A stretch of 64,000 nt of DNA from Stercorarius parasiticus (Eukaryota > Chordata > Aves > Charadriiformes > Stercorariidae): NCBI GenBank assembly GCA_013396915.1, contig VWZL01004605.1, positions 186,001 through 250,000 of the forward strand, read 5' to 3'. The position numbers and the translations under genes were made by a program. Shown in pieces: positions 12,474 to 24,890 of the stretch (positions are counted from its first letter, which is position 1; every line of letters starts with the position of its first letter). The notes beneath the pieces were generated by a model. That model was given only the letters and a program-made list of their open reading frames with translations. It was not told where the DNA came from and made no database searches.

Positions 12474-15400
12474 CTGAACTCTTCAACACAGTTTGCATTT
12501 TATTTCCCCAGGACTCAGGGTTCAGGTTCAAGACCTTTCCCGACACATCTCCCTCTCCCAGTTCAAGGCAAAGCTGCCTGTTTGAATCACAGGAAGACAG
12601 CAAAGTTCATAGATGATGGAAAAGGGTCAAAATAGTAGGTATCACCTGCAAGCCGAGGCTATCTTTTTGATCCCCTGTAAAATCTGGGTCTTTACTCTTC
12701 AGTAATAGAATCTCCTGTGTTTTAGCCTTGTCTTGTCACATACGTAGGAGGATTAACACTGTCAGAAGGGAAATTGAAGATGCCACTCAGAAGAATGGAC
12801 AGGGCAGTAACTTATCAATAACCGTATCATCCTTCCACCTAACAGACTCTAACACAGAGACATGTCTTGTTTCTATTAATATTTCATAGAACCAGCTGGT
12901 ACTACTAGATCCAGCCAGTCCCAATGAACTTCATTTTAGCCTTTTTATTAGCTTATAAATGTGATAGGGTTGATGGATACCATTTAATGGAACGCTTTCC
13001 ACCCTGCTCCCCCCTCCCTTCCCACCCTGAAAAGCCTGGCATTCATAAATTGAGGAGGTCAGTAATTTGCATCCAGCTGAGTGGCTGTCTGGCTCTAATG
13101 AGATGATTTGTAATCATAAGCACTGCACTGCAGTCGTGTCTGGTACAGGGGGAAGAGGAGCACGTATGCATACTCCAGCTGAGATGAGGGAGAGGTGATG
13201 GGAGGGAGGGAAAGCACATGGATCAGAAAACAGAAGCAAGGCTGGAATGACATAAGGAGCTCCATTAAATGTAATACAATAATGCTGGCCTGGTTAGCAT
13301 AAGAAGAGCCAGTGGCTGGCTGATGAAAGTCAGTGAAACTCCTGTTACTTAGGTCAGGCAGGCAGCTTGCAGGATTGCTCTTATCCAGAGCTCTTTAGAG
13401 TAGCTGAAAATAACGGGTTCATTTTTGCCAGCTTTAAGTCCTCATGTGCCCTTACTGCACAGCTCCCTCATTCCTCTCCCACTCCTTAAATAACAAAAAA
13501 ACTTCCAGACCAGAAAGATGCTTTAGGGGCTAAAGAGTTGGCATGTTCCCCATCAGCTATATTTTCAGCCTGTTTTCCAAAAAAAGTGGATCACACTCTG
13601 TCTGTGTGTGTATTCTTCCCCTATCTGATGCATTTTTAACCCACGTGCTCTTTTCATTTCAGTCACACAAAGCAGTAGCAAATTCCTGCAAGTCTCAGGC
13701 AAACAGGTAGGAGAGAGACGAAGACTATTAATCCCTTCACTGGGACAAAGACTCAGAAGAGAATCCTTCTGGGAGAGAGAGATTTTTAATTCCCTGGCTT
13801 TGATAAAAGCTTCGCTTGGCATCTGTTTCAGATCAGACAGCCACGGATCTCACCACAGGCACAAATCCATAGGAAGCCAGGCTGCACTAGCTCTCCTGCA
13901 CACACAGCTACTTTCCCTGGCTAACTGTGAGAATTTTGCACCTCCCAAAGACTATCTTTCCCTTGTCTCCAGGGTTTCTCTCCTCTGTAGTGGCAATTCT
14001 CTGAGATCGTCACGCGATATTTTTTTCATTAGGAGTCCCAGCTGCTGAGGACTATGTTTCTTTAACCGTTTCTCCAGCTGTCTTGAGTTATTCCGCAGCA
14101 GCCCAGCTGCATCAATGTAGTTTTTCTTAGGGCTGCAATGGAGCAGCTTGCATCAGCTTTAAGGTTGCTATTTGTTAATTCATTAAGTACTTTATGCTAC
14201 AAAAAAGTAAAAAGGCAAGCGTCCAAACTGATCTGTTCTGCTACAAGCCCCTTCCAAGGAGAAGTCACTGAAGTGAGGCAGGGGGGCTGATGGTTTATCC
14301 TAACTTGCAGTGTCTCCCTGTGCAGTTTTTGATGCACAACAATGTTGTTCAGCCCAAAGCTCATTTACAAGGGGTGGTATCTCCAGGACAGCCTGCAGAC
14401 AGGTCACTTTGTGAGGCAACAGCCATTCCTTCCTTTGCCAGTTCGTATCAGGTGACGTTCGGCCCTAGTTCACCTCACCTTTCTCAGTCATGACCTCACA
14501 TCCCCTTCCTCGTCTGCCCCTGAAGCATGAACATCCTTCCTTCCAGGCAACAAAGAACTTTTCTCTCCCCCTCTCCCGAGCTCTTTCTGTAAAACATACA
14601 TGCTTCATGTGCTTCCTTCCCTGCAGATGTTTGTAACTCTGCAACATAATCCCTTCCTCCTCTTCCCTGGGGAGACGTGTTACCTCTATGTTAAGTAACA
14701 GAGATTTAGTTACAGGGATGTGTGGGTGGCCCTCAGAAATCATGCCAGTAAGATGTTTCTCAACCAGATTTTTAGTTCCAACAGAAAAAGAAGAAAAAAC
14801 ACAACTCTACCCGGCAAGCAACAACAGTAGTCTATCTTCTTTTAGGACAGAAAGTGTCTTCAGTCACACTAGGGGAAAAGCTTCCTCTGGGTAAGATGAA
14901 TGTCCCTGTAGATGACTCTTTTTTCAGAAGAGCCCTATCCAGGAAGCCGGTCCTCCAACTTCTCTACCTTTTTTCAGGCTATAATCCTATCTAACTCCGT
15001 CATCAGGTTTGTGAGCTACCAGTATCTTGCACAGCTTTTATATAAAGGGACCAGCTGCTTTGCCGGGTTCTTAAAAAGTGCCCATCTACTGTGCTATTTA
15101 AACAATGTATCATCTGTCAGAAAGGAATTAGTTGGGTATATTCTTAATGTTAAGAAGAACATAAATAAACTGTAGACTGAACAGGGGGTCGGGAGGAGGG
15201 AAATTCACTTTTACTGTTGCTCTAATGTACACTGTCTCCTCTTTGTCTAGGGAGTATCCCACAGATGATCACCCCTCGGCCATCAGTGTACTTTAGTGCG
15301 GCCATTCTGCTAAAAAATCCCTTGAAACGTTCATTGGTGCTCTTTTATTATTTTCTCCATCATGTTTCCTTGACTTGACTTGTCCTGTCCCTTTGATCAA

Positions 15401-15529
15401 TAGCAGACGTCACCCAACATGAGACATGTTTTGGATTGATTTAGAGTGCTTGTTAGTACCAACTTCTAAATCACTTTGCTGAGCTCCCTCTCTTTGATGC
15501 TGTTGGCACTGGGTAAGTTCTTAGGCTGG
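12474..15529. other. unannotated DNA with an octamer-containing segment
   Basis: No gene is recognised. The segment 13040-13130 contains a perfect POU octamer (ATTTGCAT, 13065-13072) together with TAATGAG and TGTAATCA cores, a layout typical of conserved non-coding enhancers. A minus-strand splice-bounded frame at 14479-14685 was considered and not accepted. Confidence 0.45.
13040..13130. promoter_or_regulatory. possible conserved non-coding element (POU/homeodomain motifs)
   Basis: Within about 90 bp there is a perfect octamer ATTTGCAT at 13065-13072, a CTAATGAG site and a GTAATCATAAG site, with no simple repeat. Motif content is seen; conservation and activity are inferred. Confidence 0.22.
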
Positions 15530-15785
15530 GATTTTCAGAGGAACACAACTGAAGAGTCCAGAACACTTAGATCTCTCCAGCCCCTGTATTGAAAATCACA
15601 GGCAAGAGCACAAGAAATTTACTTGCTTTCAATTATAGGATTTTCAAGCACTTTAAGGTGCATATGGCTGCTTTATGAGGTTTTCAGAGGTGCCTTTCAG
15701 AAGTTGTGTGCTTAAGCATATTTGGAAATCCTATTAGAAGCCATTCAGCATCTTTATGTGCCTAAATTCCTTTAAAACCTGACTC
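15530..15785. repeat. possible old dispersed repeat with recurring GGATTTTCA motifs
   Basis: The motif (G)GATTTTCA or its close variant TTTTCAGAGG occurs near 15531, 15640 and 15681, with inverse-like forms (TGAAAATC at 15590, TTTGGAAATCC at 15720), and the segment ends in GTGCCTAAATTCC. This resembles archosaur and turtle repeats with GATTTTCAAAAGTGCCTAA-type ends, recalled from general familiarity. The copy is highly diverged and its borders are approximate. Confidence 0.3.
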
Positions 15786-18700
15786 AGCATACTATGATAC
15801 CCTTCTGTGTGTGTGAGAGCAACAGCATAAAGAGTGGGCTCTCAGTGAATGACTGATGCTGTATGAATGTGTGGAATACAAGGCAAATCCCAAATGTAAA
15901 GGCTCGTATGCTACAGTCATATAACCCAGACACTTGTTTCTTCAGCAGTTGTCACAGCAAAGCTGTCATTTCCTGGTTCAAGAGTCTTTATCACATCCTT
16001 ATCCTTGATACATACTCCGGGAGGAGGAAGGATTCACAAGGCGAATGGAAGTGTGATTCAGAAACTACATCAAGTCGAGCAATGAAAATGCCCCCAGCAG
16101 TGGCCTCTGTCTATTTGGATATGTGGAATGGTTAGCTGGAGTTCCTCACATAATTTAGGTTACATTACCATTTTCCAAGAAAAATCCACAGTCTGGATTC
16201 AGTTTGCATAAATAGGAGCTTCAAAACCAAAGTCTAAAACATCTCATTCCATTCTTTCCAACTTCCAGCCGAAGGATATTTCTGATCATGAATTGCAATG
16301 GTGAAAAATATTGACCCATTCAATCAGAGCAAGGGTGAGAGACAGACAGACACATAGACCATTTCCGAAGAGATATATCCTGTTTCCTATGACAGGCAGC
16401 TTTCTTATTAAAATTATCCCAGTATATACATTCCCTATTCGAGCATGAAGTGCTCATTACAAGTCTCTACATAAATAATGTACACTTAAAACCGTTCCCT
16501 GTGCCATAAATATTGACCTTGGTTAATAATTGACTATGGGATTATGTGTCTGCTCCCCTCAAACACCACTGACTGAAGGTCTTGCCTCTTCCCATCATTT
16601 CTTTCCTTTCACTGCTGTAATTTTTGGAGAAGATATTATACTGATACCGTCAGTTTAATAATGACACAAGTTTGGACTGGAGTATCTAATAGCCCCTGTC
16701 CCCTCCCAGTTCTTGCTTAGTGTCCCCATTTATTTCATTGGAAAGTGTGAAAAAAATAATCTTTTGAATTCACTTTATAATTTAATCTATAATTTCTCTG
16801 CAGGCGCTTGCTGTAGTGCTTCTCCATTTTTGCTTTAACTTTTAGTTAACATTATTACAATAAGACATATCTATCAGTCATTTTGTGAGGTTGGTTCATG
16901 AAAAATGGTTCAAAAAGCAGAATATGGACCAAATTCACTGCTTGAAATGCAGTGGAGCTGAGGCATTCCTGGTATATGAAGCTTCCCAGTCTCATGCTTG
17001 ATAAATCTGTACTCTCTGTACTGAGCATTTGCAATATTCTACAGATTCATGGAGGAAGAAAAACTGAATGATAGGAAAGTGGTGTGCCTGGCAGAGTTAA
17101 GGTTTATAATGTCAACAGCACTCATGACTCCTGTGCCTCTTGTGCCTCTCTGGGCCCTTACTCTGCAGCCCTTAGGCTGGGCATGCAGGAAAAATGACTC
17201 ATACTTCATGCAGCAACATACCTTATATATCTAGAATGAGTAGCCCATAGAGATTTGCCTGAGCCTTGTACATTGGATGAAAACTGCATGCTAAAATAAA
17301 ATGCGCTGAATAGCTCATCTGTGGTATTCAGGTACCAGAGAGCAGAGAGGAAAGGCTTTGATTGCAACACCATGAAAAGATTTCATCAGGATGTTTTGTC
17401 CTCTAAGTTCTGATATGACTTTCCTCTTCTGGACGTTCTGCAAATATGTAAGTGTCACTAAACATGCTGCGGTTGTTCCTGCAGTTCCCAACTTTTCTTT
17501 TTCCTCTGGTGACACAGTTACAGCCAGTCCATGTGGGAGCTGAGAAAACCGTATCTCTTCTTTTACTCTCAGCCTTTGCAATTCCTAGCCCAACGGCTCC
17601 TTGCTTTGAAAGAGAGATATGGAGGATGCTGTCCAAAAACCAACATCTATTTATGGAGACGGTGAATACACAATGAGTTAGGAGATGGTGACCAAAATGT
17701 GCAGCATTGTTTGTGAGTCCTTGAGGACCAATAATAATAATAGAGCTGCAACTGTAAATAGCTTAATACAAACATCCAATTTCTATGCTTGGAATTCAGG
17801 ACTCTGTCCAGACCATAAAATTAATCCTCATTGCCTGCTGGACCTTGGAAGCAGGGCTCCTCTGCCAAAGGTCACTTGGTTCTCAGTGGTGGCATCAGTG
17901 CTGATTTGTTTTGGCTCTGTGCATAAACGTTTGCTGCGCTTGGTTGCCAGTTGGGATTGCATGAAGGACATATGGGAAAGAAGGGGTGAAGTGCCACAGC
18001 CCCTTCATGGCTATGAATTTCACCTCAAGGAAAGGCACATAGAAGGACCTAGGTGCTAAAACTGACGTATCCTGGGATTGTTAACAGAAGGAGAATGCCA
18101 AAAAGGTTTTGCATTGGGCTAATATTTGAAATTATTGGCGAAGGAATGATGAGAATTTGTAGTCATAGCTAAGGTTAGATGTGGTAAAATATGTTTTATA
18201 TTCAATAACTACTGGTTCAGGTTTTTATTGTGCCAAGAATGATAATGTTTGTAATACTTTTTCAAGGATTTTGGATTTTAAATTATTATCTATTAATGAA
18301 GAATAGTTAGAAATGCCTAAATGGGCCAAGCTGAGCTAGTGGGGTTTTTTTGCACATATTTGCGCTGATGTAACATGCACAGATGAAAAACTTCTGTAAC
18401 TCGGTTTGCGTCACTATTTTAATTTTCATTTTGAGTGTATTCCTTCCTCTGGAGCACTAATCTCACAACCTATAAACTGCTTTATTATCTCTGGTGCTGG
18501 TGTCCTGACCCATAAGAGAAATGAACCAATATTCCCCTCTTATCTCTTTCTTATAGATTATCATGTAACTGCATAATCAAACTTTTAATTTAAAGTTGTA
18601 CTGGAAACAATATTTAACATGGTTCTATGGGCCATTTCTTTGTCTTTCACATTAGCAAGCGTATAACATAGTCCCTAAGGGAATAAAAAGGATTGTAGAT

Positions 18701-21700
18701 ATATCCTCCTGAATTAAACTCCTGTGTCACTACCACAACAATCTATTGATAAGACATTTTGCTCCCCAGTGTTGTCTGTTAGTTTGTCTTAGGCAGAAGG
18801 GAGAAGAAAAAGGAAAAAAAAAGACATGCTGAAACTCAGAGCTGGGTTACTGGAACAGATTAAATAGAACTATAAATTTGACAATGCCTAACTGCACAGC
18901 TATTATGCTCTGCTTTTACAGCAAAAACGTCTTGTCCCATACCCCCATCCCCTAAGAGCACAAAACCAGCCCAAGGACTCTTTCAAGATTCAGTGGAAAG
19001 GAGGACTTCAGTGGTGGCCACATGGCCTTCAGCGATGAGACTGAAGGTACAGGCACGCCTGATATGCCCTGGCCAGCGAGTGGGCTGCTCTAACACAAGC
19101 GCACATGCTGAAGGGCACTTCATCTCCAGGCTGCTGGGAACCTGTGCCTCGGGCTATGCCAAAATGGGCTGGTATTAATACATTTGCCACTTTTCAATAG
19201 ATAACAAAGCAAAGTAGACATTCGCCCAGGTCTGTTGTGAAGCCCAAGTGTTAGCAGCCTGCCTCAGGGTTGGTGGTGCCAGTAAGAGTTTGGCAGTAGC
19301 ACAGAATGTATGTGAATGTTTTCGTGTTTAGCTTAACCCACACTGTCAATGTGACACCAAGTGGGAAATGGATGAAAAAATCAAGCATGCTCTTGTTGGT
19401 TAGTTATTTGAACCACATTTTTACACCAGCAAGCAGTGTTCCCTGGTTGCTTGACAGACACTTAGCAGACAATTTCCAGTTGTCCCTGTACAAGGTTCCA
19501 GGTGCAGCCCCATACTGGTTGGTTCAATGCACAACCATACACCAAGTGTGTATATCCACTCATGTGAGTGAGCAGACCTCTTCTGACACCCCCAGGCTCC
19601 AAGTCAGAAAAGAAAGTTCCCCTTGAAGGTCTTACAACAGGAACCTAAAATGTCCATTTGGGATGCAGTTAGCACTGCCCCCTCTGTGGGGCTGTGAGTA
19701 AGAAGGCAGATCCTACTTGCATGTGCAAAATATGGCCCTGATCTCATCTGTGGTTTCCCGGCTTTATTATAGGCCACAGAAACAATGGGCATTTTATTAC
19801 CCTGAGTGTATAATTTCTCTTTGAATGATCCCTCAGCATGGTGTTCTGACTCCAGGCTTGCCGAAAGAGGCTTGCACAGTAATTAAAAGACTGTTAATAT
19901 TGCTAATGCTGTTCAAAGCATAATTCCACATCAAAACACTGCTGGGCTTTTGGGGCTGTTCTAAACATCCAAGTTTTATCCCACTTCAAATTCATCTTCT
20001 GAGCTTCCCCTCCACAGTGGATCAAACCAAGGGCCTGAATCCAACCATACTCTGAATGAAGCTCCAGATTGTATAGCTTCAAGTCATCTTCCTATGTATG
20101 AAATTACATGCTGTACTGCTTTGTATAATAGAAGTCCTTGGTCATCTATCGTTAAGCTATGTCATGCAGAAATGCAATAAAATGAACTTTCCCAGTTGGT
20201 TTATAATCTACATTTATTACACCCCCAAAAATTTATGCCCTGGAGACAAAACTGGTAAGTTCCTCTTCCCAATAGAAGTTTATCCCAAGTAGAGTTTAGA
20301 AAGACATTCACACCTTGACCCAAAATATGGTTCTCACCAGAGACCTCCATTGCATTTCTTCAAACTAGGGTACCACTTTCTCTGCTTTTTCCCTCTTTCA
20401 GAGGCAGGAAATGCAACCTATGGCTCTCAAAGTCAAGTTAAAATTGTTCTGCCCACCTCGGGCAGATTTAGAAAAAATAATGCTAATCACCACAGTGGGG
20501 ATCTGATTTTCATAAAAGCTCGGTTCCTATTTTGTCACAGAGCTAATTGGGTAGAAGTCATAACTGTGTACAGTGAGTACTGGTCTCTTTCAAAATCTGT
20601 CACAGTGGGAGCTGCTGGATGGTGAACACTTGTGAAAATCTGCCCTCATATCAGCAATATCAGCAAAAAGTTTTGCACCTGGTGCTTAGCTTTGGTGAGG
20701 GTCTGAATATGGCTGTTTATCATCAAAATCAGGAAAACTGAGATTGGAGTTTACGGTTTGAATCAGGTGTAGAAAAGGCTTTGGAGGTTTTTCACATCGC
20801 TGCTCTAACAGGTAGGATACTGGCTGTTTCTATCTTTTCTATTCTCTCGACCCAGTTTCTTTTTAACACAGGAAAAACATTTCTTGACACTCCATTTAGC
20901 CATGATAAGCCTGAAAGAGTTGACTGTGTTGCGCTTTCACTGCATTAATTCTGTCAAGTTAATACAAGAATGAACTCAAATTTGCTGGTAAACATGTACT
21001 TAGGGCACACAGAAAGCAGTTCTACCAAGCTACAAGCATGTCATTTGTACAAGTCTTCCAGCTAGGCATACTCTGCGTGTCCTCTCCATCTTTAAACAAA
21101 GAGTAAGAGCTGTCTTTTCCGTGCGGAAACTGGCATGGCATTTGTGGCAGCACGAGGTTGTTCCCAAAGACTGATATGAAAAGCGGTTTATCTGCGCTAT
21201 GGTCAATGTATCATCCTTCTCACACTTTTTGAGCCGCTTTTTTGAGAATGATGAATTGTAGTCATCACTGCATTCAATTAATTTTACTCAGCTGGTTCTT
21301 ATAGTGCATTTGTACCAAATGTCCTCTAACAGCTGATAAATCATCCCTGAGTGGCTGCAGCGGCAGTGACATATACTGGACTGACGACAGGAATGTGTCA
21401 CACCATGTCTCTCACCTCCTCTTGCCAGAAAGATTTTTGTGACCTTTGGTGGCATTTGCAAGAAGCCATTTTATCGTGATGCTCCATGGCTGTATTGATC
21501 TCTGTGTAGAATTAATCTTAGACAAACAGGCCATATAATTTATGTAAACTCTGCAGGTAATTAAATTCCTTCCAGCAAAGGTCAGGGCAGAATATTTAAG
21601 ATTTCATTTGAATAGAAATTACAGTTAGAAATTAAGGAAAAAAAAGAGGAAAAGGTAGAAATTTGGATCTTGTCATATCAATTATTATGGTGTAACTAAG

Positions 21701-22895
21701 AGGACTCAAGTTATTTCTCAAAGGCTAAGATCCAGTCTTCGTCATCTGCACACACAGTTAGTAAATGTTTGTCTATAATGACTTACAAATAACTTTAAGA
21801 ACTGTTCAAATAGTTCTAACGGATAGTGAATGAAAACATCTTTTTTCAGAGAGACCTGAGACTCTCTGTCTTAACCAACAAGCTTTAAACATGCAAGAAT
21901 GTCTTTGTAACTTGCTATGATTATAATATTTCCTCAACCCTCACGAAGATCTCAAGGCTCATGGAGAGCATTATTTTTCTGTTTACCTTCCAATTTCACA
22001 AATCTTTGGATTTCCGTATTCAAGCTTGTCTTCTAAAAAATATCCATTTTTGAGGGGCAAGCCCAGGTGCTCATACGAATGCATGGCTTCTGAGCAAGGA
22101 TGTTGAAGAACACAAACTGACTTATGATAAAATTTTATGCTTTGAATACTGTGGTTTTTTGCTTGATACGTCCCAAACTATTAGAACATCGTTCTCTGTT
22201 TGGGAAGGGCTTGCATAATTTCTACTACTTATCTGATGAAATGGTCTCTGTCTGGACACAATAGAGGACTGTCACAAGGCTGAACAAGGACCCAGGCTGG
22301 GGACAGACATGTTCAGTGGGTGAAATCCTTGGAGCAACCCAATCTACGGAGAAGGTTTGAGTGAGTGTCACAGCCACCTTCCCCTGCAGCTGAGAAGAGT
22401 GTATATTCACAGAGATGGCTGGGGTATAAAATAGCTCTGAGTTACAGAACAATATAAATGGCAGAGGAAGGGTTTTTCACGTAAACTCTTTTACTGTCTT
22501 TTTCCTCTGTCTCTCATTGAATGGCCTTTACAAGGCTGTTGTGAAATGGGGTAGTGGTTAGTCATCACTGAGAAATGCAATCATGGTCTCTTCTTACTGG
22601 CATGACATTGCTCTATCTGCCTTCTGGCAGCGAGGACATCACCAAGGTCTGGTTTGGCTTCACCATCTCCAGGACTTCTGTGTCCCTCACACCTCACTTT
22701 CCAGAGCACCCATCCCTCTTCATATGGTATTTCTCTCACCCCAAAACCTTTCTCCTCCAACCCCCTCCCCATACTGATGGTGAACTTTCCACCTAGTACA
22801 GTTGCTCCAGAAATCTGCAAAATTGACTGCTTTGAAACTATGCCTCATCTCCAAACTTTGTTTGCAGTAAGAAGAGCAAAACACACTTGGCATTT
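15786..22895. other. unannotated single-copy-like DNA
   Basis: No gene or transposon is recognised in about 7 kb. Open frames such as 17685-18059 plus (124 codons) lack splice context. The stretch 21180-21610 stands out as CNE-like and is listed separately. Confidence 0.5.
21180..21610. promoter_or_regulatory. possible conserved non-coding element
   Basis: About 430 bp of balanced, non-repetitive sequence with several AATTAA/TAATTT cores (near 21275, 21510 and 21560), a GATAAATCATC site near 21336 and a CpG in GCAGCGGCAG. It has no open frame of note. The composition resembles deeply conserved developmental enhancers, but this is inference from style alone. Confidence 0.18.
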
Positions 22896-23650
22896 AAAAT
22901 CATGGAAGGAAAGAAACATTCAGGTTGTAAAGGACCTCAGGAAGTCTCTAATCCAACATCCTGCTTTAAGCAGGAATAGCTATGATATGACAAGGTCGCC
23001 CAGGGTTTTATTCAGTTGGATCTTGAAAACCTTGACGCAGAGAGATCACACAACCTCTCTTGGCAACCTGCTCCACTGCATTAGCGTCATCAGGGAAAAG
23101 AAGATTTTCCTTATAACCTGTCTGAACACCTCTGCTTTTGGTTTGGGCCCATTGTCTCTCTTTCCCCCCAACAGGTACCACTGTGAAGGCCCTGTCTCTG
23201 TCTTGTGGATAACCTCCTTGCAGGTAGTGGCAGACTGCTATACTAGGTCCTCTCCTCCAGGCAGAACCAACCCTGGTTCCTCAGCCTCTCCTCACAGGCC
23301 AAGTCTTCCAGACTTTTTTGAAAATGGATGTAATATTTACCCCTTAACTCCATTGCCCCTGACCTCAATGGCCATTCAAAGAAGACAGAAAGAGGAAGCC
23401 TTGCAAGGAGGTAAGCCAGTTTTCTCACTACTTTGGATGCAGTCCATCTGGATCTCATAGTCCAGGTATGGGTCAGGTTCTCAGGAGTAATCCGTGACTT
23501 GATCCTCATCCTCTGCAATAGCTCTTCTCCTCCTTGAACCCCCTCACTAAGCACAGAAGGCAGTGAAGGCTGATGCAAAGAAGGCGTTGAGTGCCTCAGC
23601 CCTATTGCTGTTTGCTGTTATAAAGTTATCGGCCCCGTTCGAATGGGAGT
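22896..23650 (-). mobile_element. old CR1 LINE with internal deletion
   Basis: The left edge is a decayed CR1 3' end (AAAATCATGGAAGG, then AAAGGACCTCAGGAAGTCTC). The block GGCAACCTGCTCCACTGC near 23065 and the CCTCTCCTCACAGGCCAAG block near 23287 are standard 3'-region CR1 sequence. Directly after, near 23317, comes a TTTTTTGAAAATGGATG block that in the family lies several hundred bases deeper, matching the CTTTTTAAAAATGGGTG block at about 60113 of the longer copy. The right end contains AAGGCGTTGAGTGCCTCAGCC (23581 onward), deeper still. The copy is therefore internally shortened and is clearly older than the others by divergence. Confidence 0.88.
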
Positions 23651-24307
23651 TTGGCTCCCAGCTACTGTAACCCTGTGAGCACCAGTGGTGAAAACTGTGA
23701 CCACAACTAGCATCACTTTGGGGCTTTCAATCACTGTTCATGACAATCCGTATAACCCAGCAACCACACAGTCCTTGCAAACAACAAAATTGCCAAGAGA
23801 AGACATAAGCTGTGATAGGAAATGCTTCAATTGGAGTAGCATAAACTGACATTAACATTGATGTGACTCAGAGCTGTCCTAGGCCATTTACAAGGATATG
23901 GTGATGTCAGACAGGCTTTCCTTCCAGAATCTTGCCATGCAAAGGAGTTCCAGAAAAGAGGCCTTTAGCCTTTATTGACCTCTCTTGACAAGTGAACAGA
24001 GAACTATGGGCTTGCCAGTGTGACAGCTGGGTGAAATGCAGTAGCTGGTATGTCAGGAGCCAGAATAAATAGCCATGAAGGTGACTTTTGGCCTTAAAAC
24101 CTTAGAGTCAAATCATTAAGTGAACAAATGAGATTATTTTGCAATAAACTATTTGAGGAAATTATCGTGTAAAGGCAAAAACACTTTCCCCATTCAGTAA
24201 GTGGTGGCTGCTAGGAATTCAAAAGCAAAGAGCACCCACTGCTGCATCCTAAATGCCAGCAACCCAATTGCTGAGCGCATACCCAGTTGCTCTGAGGTAG
24301 CTCAGCA
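23651..24307. other. unannotated DNA
   Basis: No gene or repeat is recognised between the old CR1 and the minisatellite. Confidence 0.5.
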
Positions 24308-24356
24308 TCTGCTGCTGCTGCAGGTCCTGCTGCAGGTCCTGCTGCAGGTCTGCTCC
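24308..24356. repeat. 12-bp minisatellite with GCT run
   Basis: A short (CTG)n run at 24309-24320 passes into three near-perfect copies of GCTGCAGGTCCT (24317-24350), the third cut short. It adjoins the codon-periodic segment to its right and shares its GCT/GCA triplet bias. Confidence 0.8.
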
Positions 24357-24358
24357 AG

Positions 24359-24607
24359 TCACAGTAGCATCTGCCTCACCAGCTTTGCCACAGCATCTTC
24401 CACCTTGTAACTATAAGCCTTGGCTTCAATTAGAGCCCCATCTGCTGCCGCACTGGCTGTCTCTGTTTCTGATATGATTACAATCACATCTGCTCCGCCA
24501 TTGACTGCTGCTTTCATTATAGTTATAATGTCATACACCCTTGCGCCTTCTGATGCTGTTACTACTATAATGACACTAGCATCTGACTTGGCTTTTGACA
24601 GAGTTGC
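24359..24607 (-). other. codon-periodic segment open on both strands
   Basis: On the minus strand 82 codons run open between a TAA at 24608-24610 and a TGA at 24359-24361. The opposite strand is also open over 24420-24611 in the matching frame. The minus-strand peptide is rich in Ala, Val, Ile and Asp, with stretches such as GGADVIVIISETETASAAA and a charged end EAKAYSYKVEDAVAKLVRQ. Codons follow an RNY-like rule, which explains why both strands lack stops. It could be a decayed trinucleotide expansion continuing the neighbouring GCT repeat, a pseudogene scrap, or a small genuine exon. No splice sites were found that favour a gene, and I do not recognise the peptide. Confidence 0.3.
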
Positions 24608-24804
24608 TTAAAACCTCTTCCCCTGTGCTTACTTGAGGACACAGGTGTAGCTGAGCTCATGTGAACTTAACGTTCATGTAAACCCATGTTTTCTCCACCA
24701 CTGGCCATCTCTACAGGCTTACAGGGAAGATATGGGCACTCTACAATAAGCAGATGTGGGAAGATCTGCTGCTGATCTTAGCCTGCTCCTGCAGTCGGTG
24801 CGGC

Positions 24805-24890
24805 AGGTACAGTGTTCGCCTGGGATTCGGGAGAACTAGATTCAGATTTCTGCTTTGCAACCAATTTACCAAATAAATCCAAAAAGATTA
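24805..24890 (+). repeat. relic of a tRNA-derived (MIR/CORE-type) SINE
   Basis: The line GTTCGCCTGGGATTCGGGAG followed by a B-box-like AGATTCAGATTTC and CTGCTTTGCAA matches the head of amniote tRNA-derived SINEs (ordinarily CGCCTGGGA, GGAGACCTGG, GTTCAAATCC, TGCTCTGC). The A/B box spacing is retained, but the copy is diverged and the core and tail are not clear. Confidence 0.45.

Noticed and set aside
14479..14685. Minus-strand segment of 207 bp with good donor (AAG|GTGAGG) and fair acceptor
   Set aside because: The acceptor is mediocre and the basic/acidic peptide follows from a purine-rich strand; no partner exon.
17685..18059. 124-codon plus-strand open frame
   Set aside because: Chance-length frame without motif or splice support.
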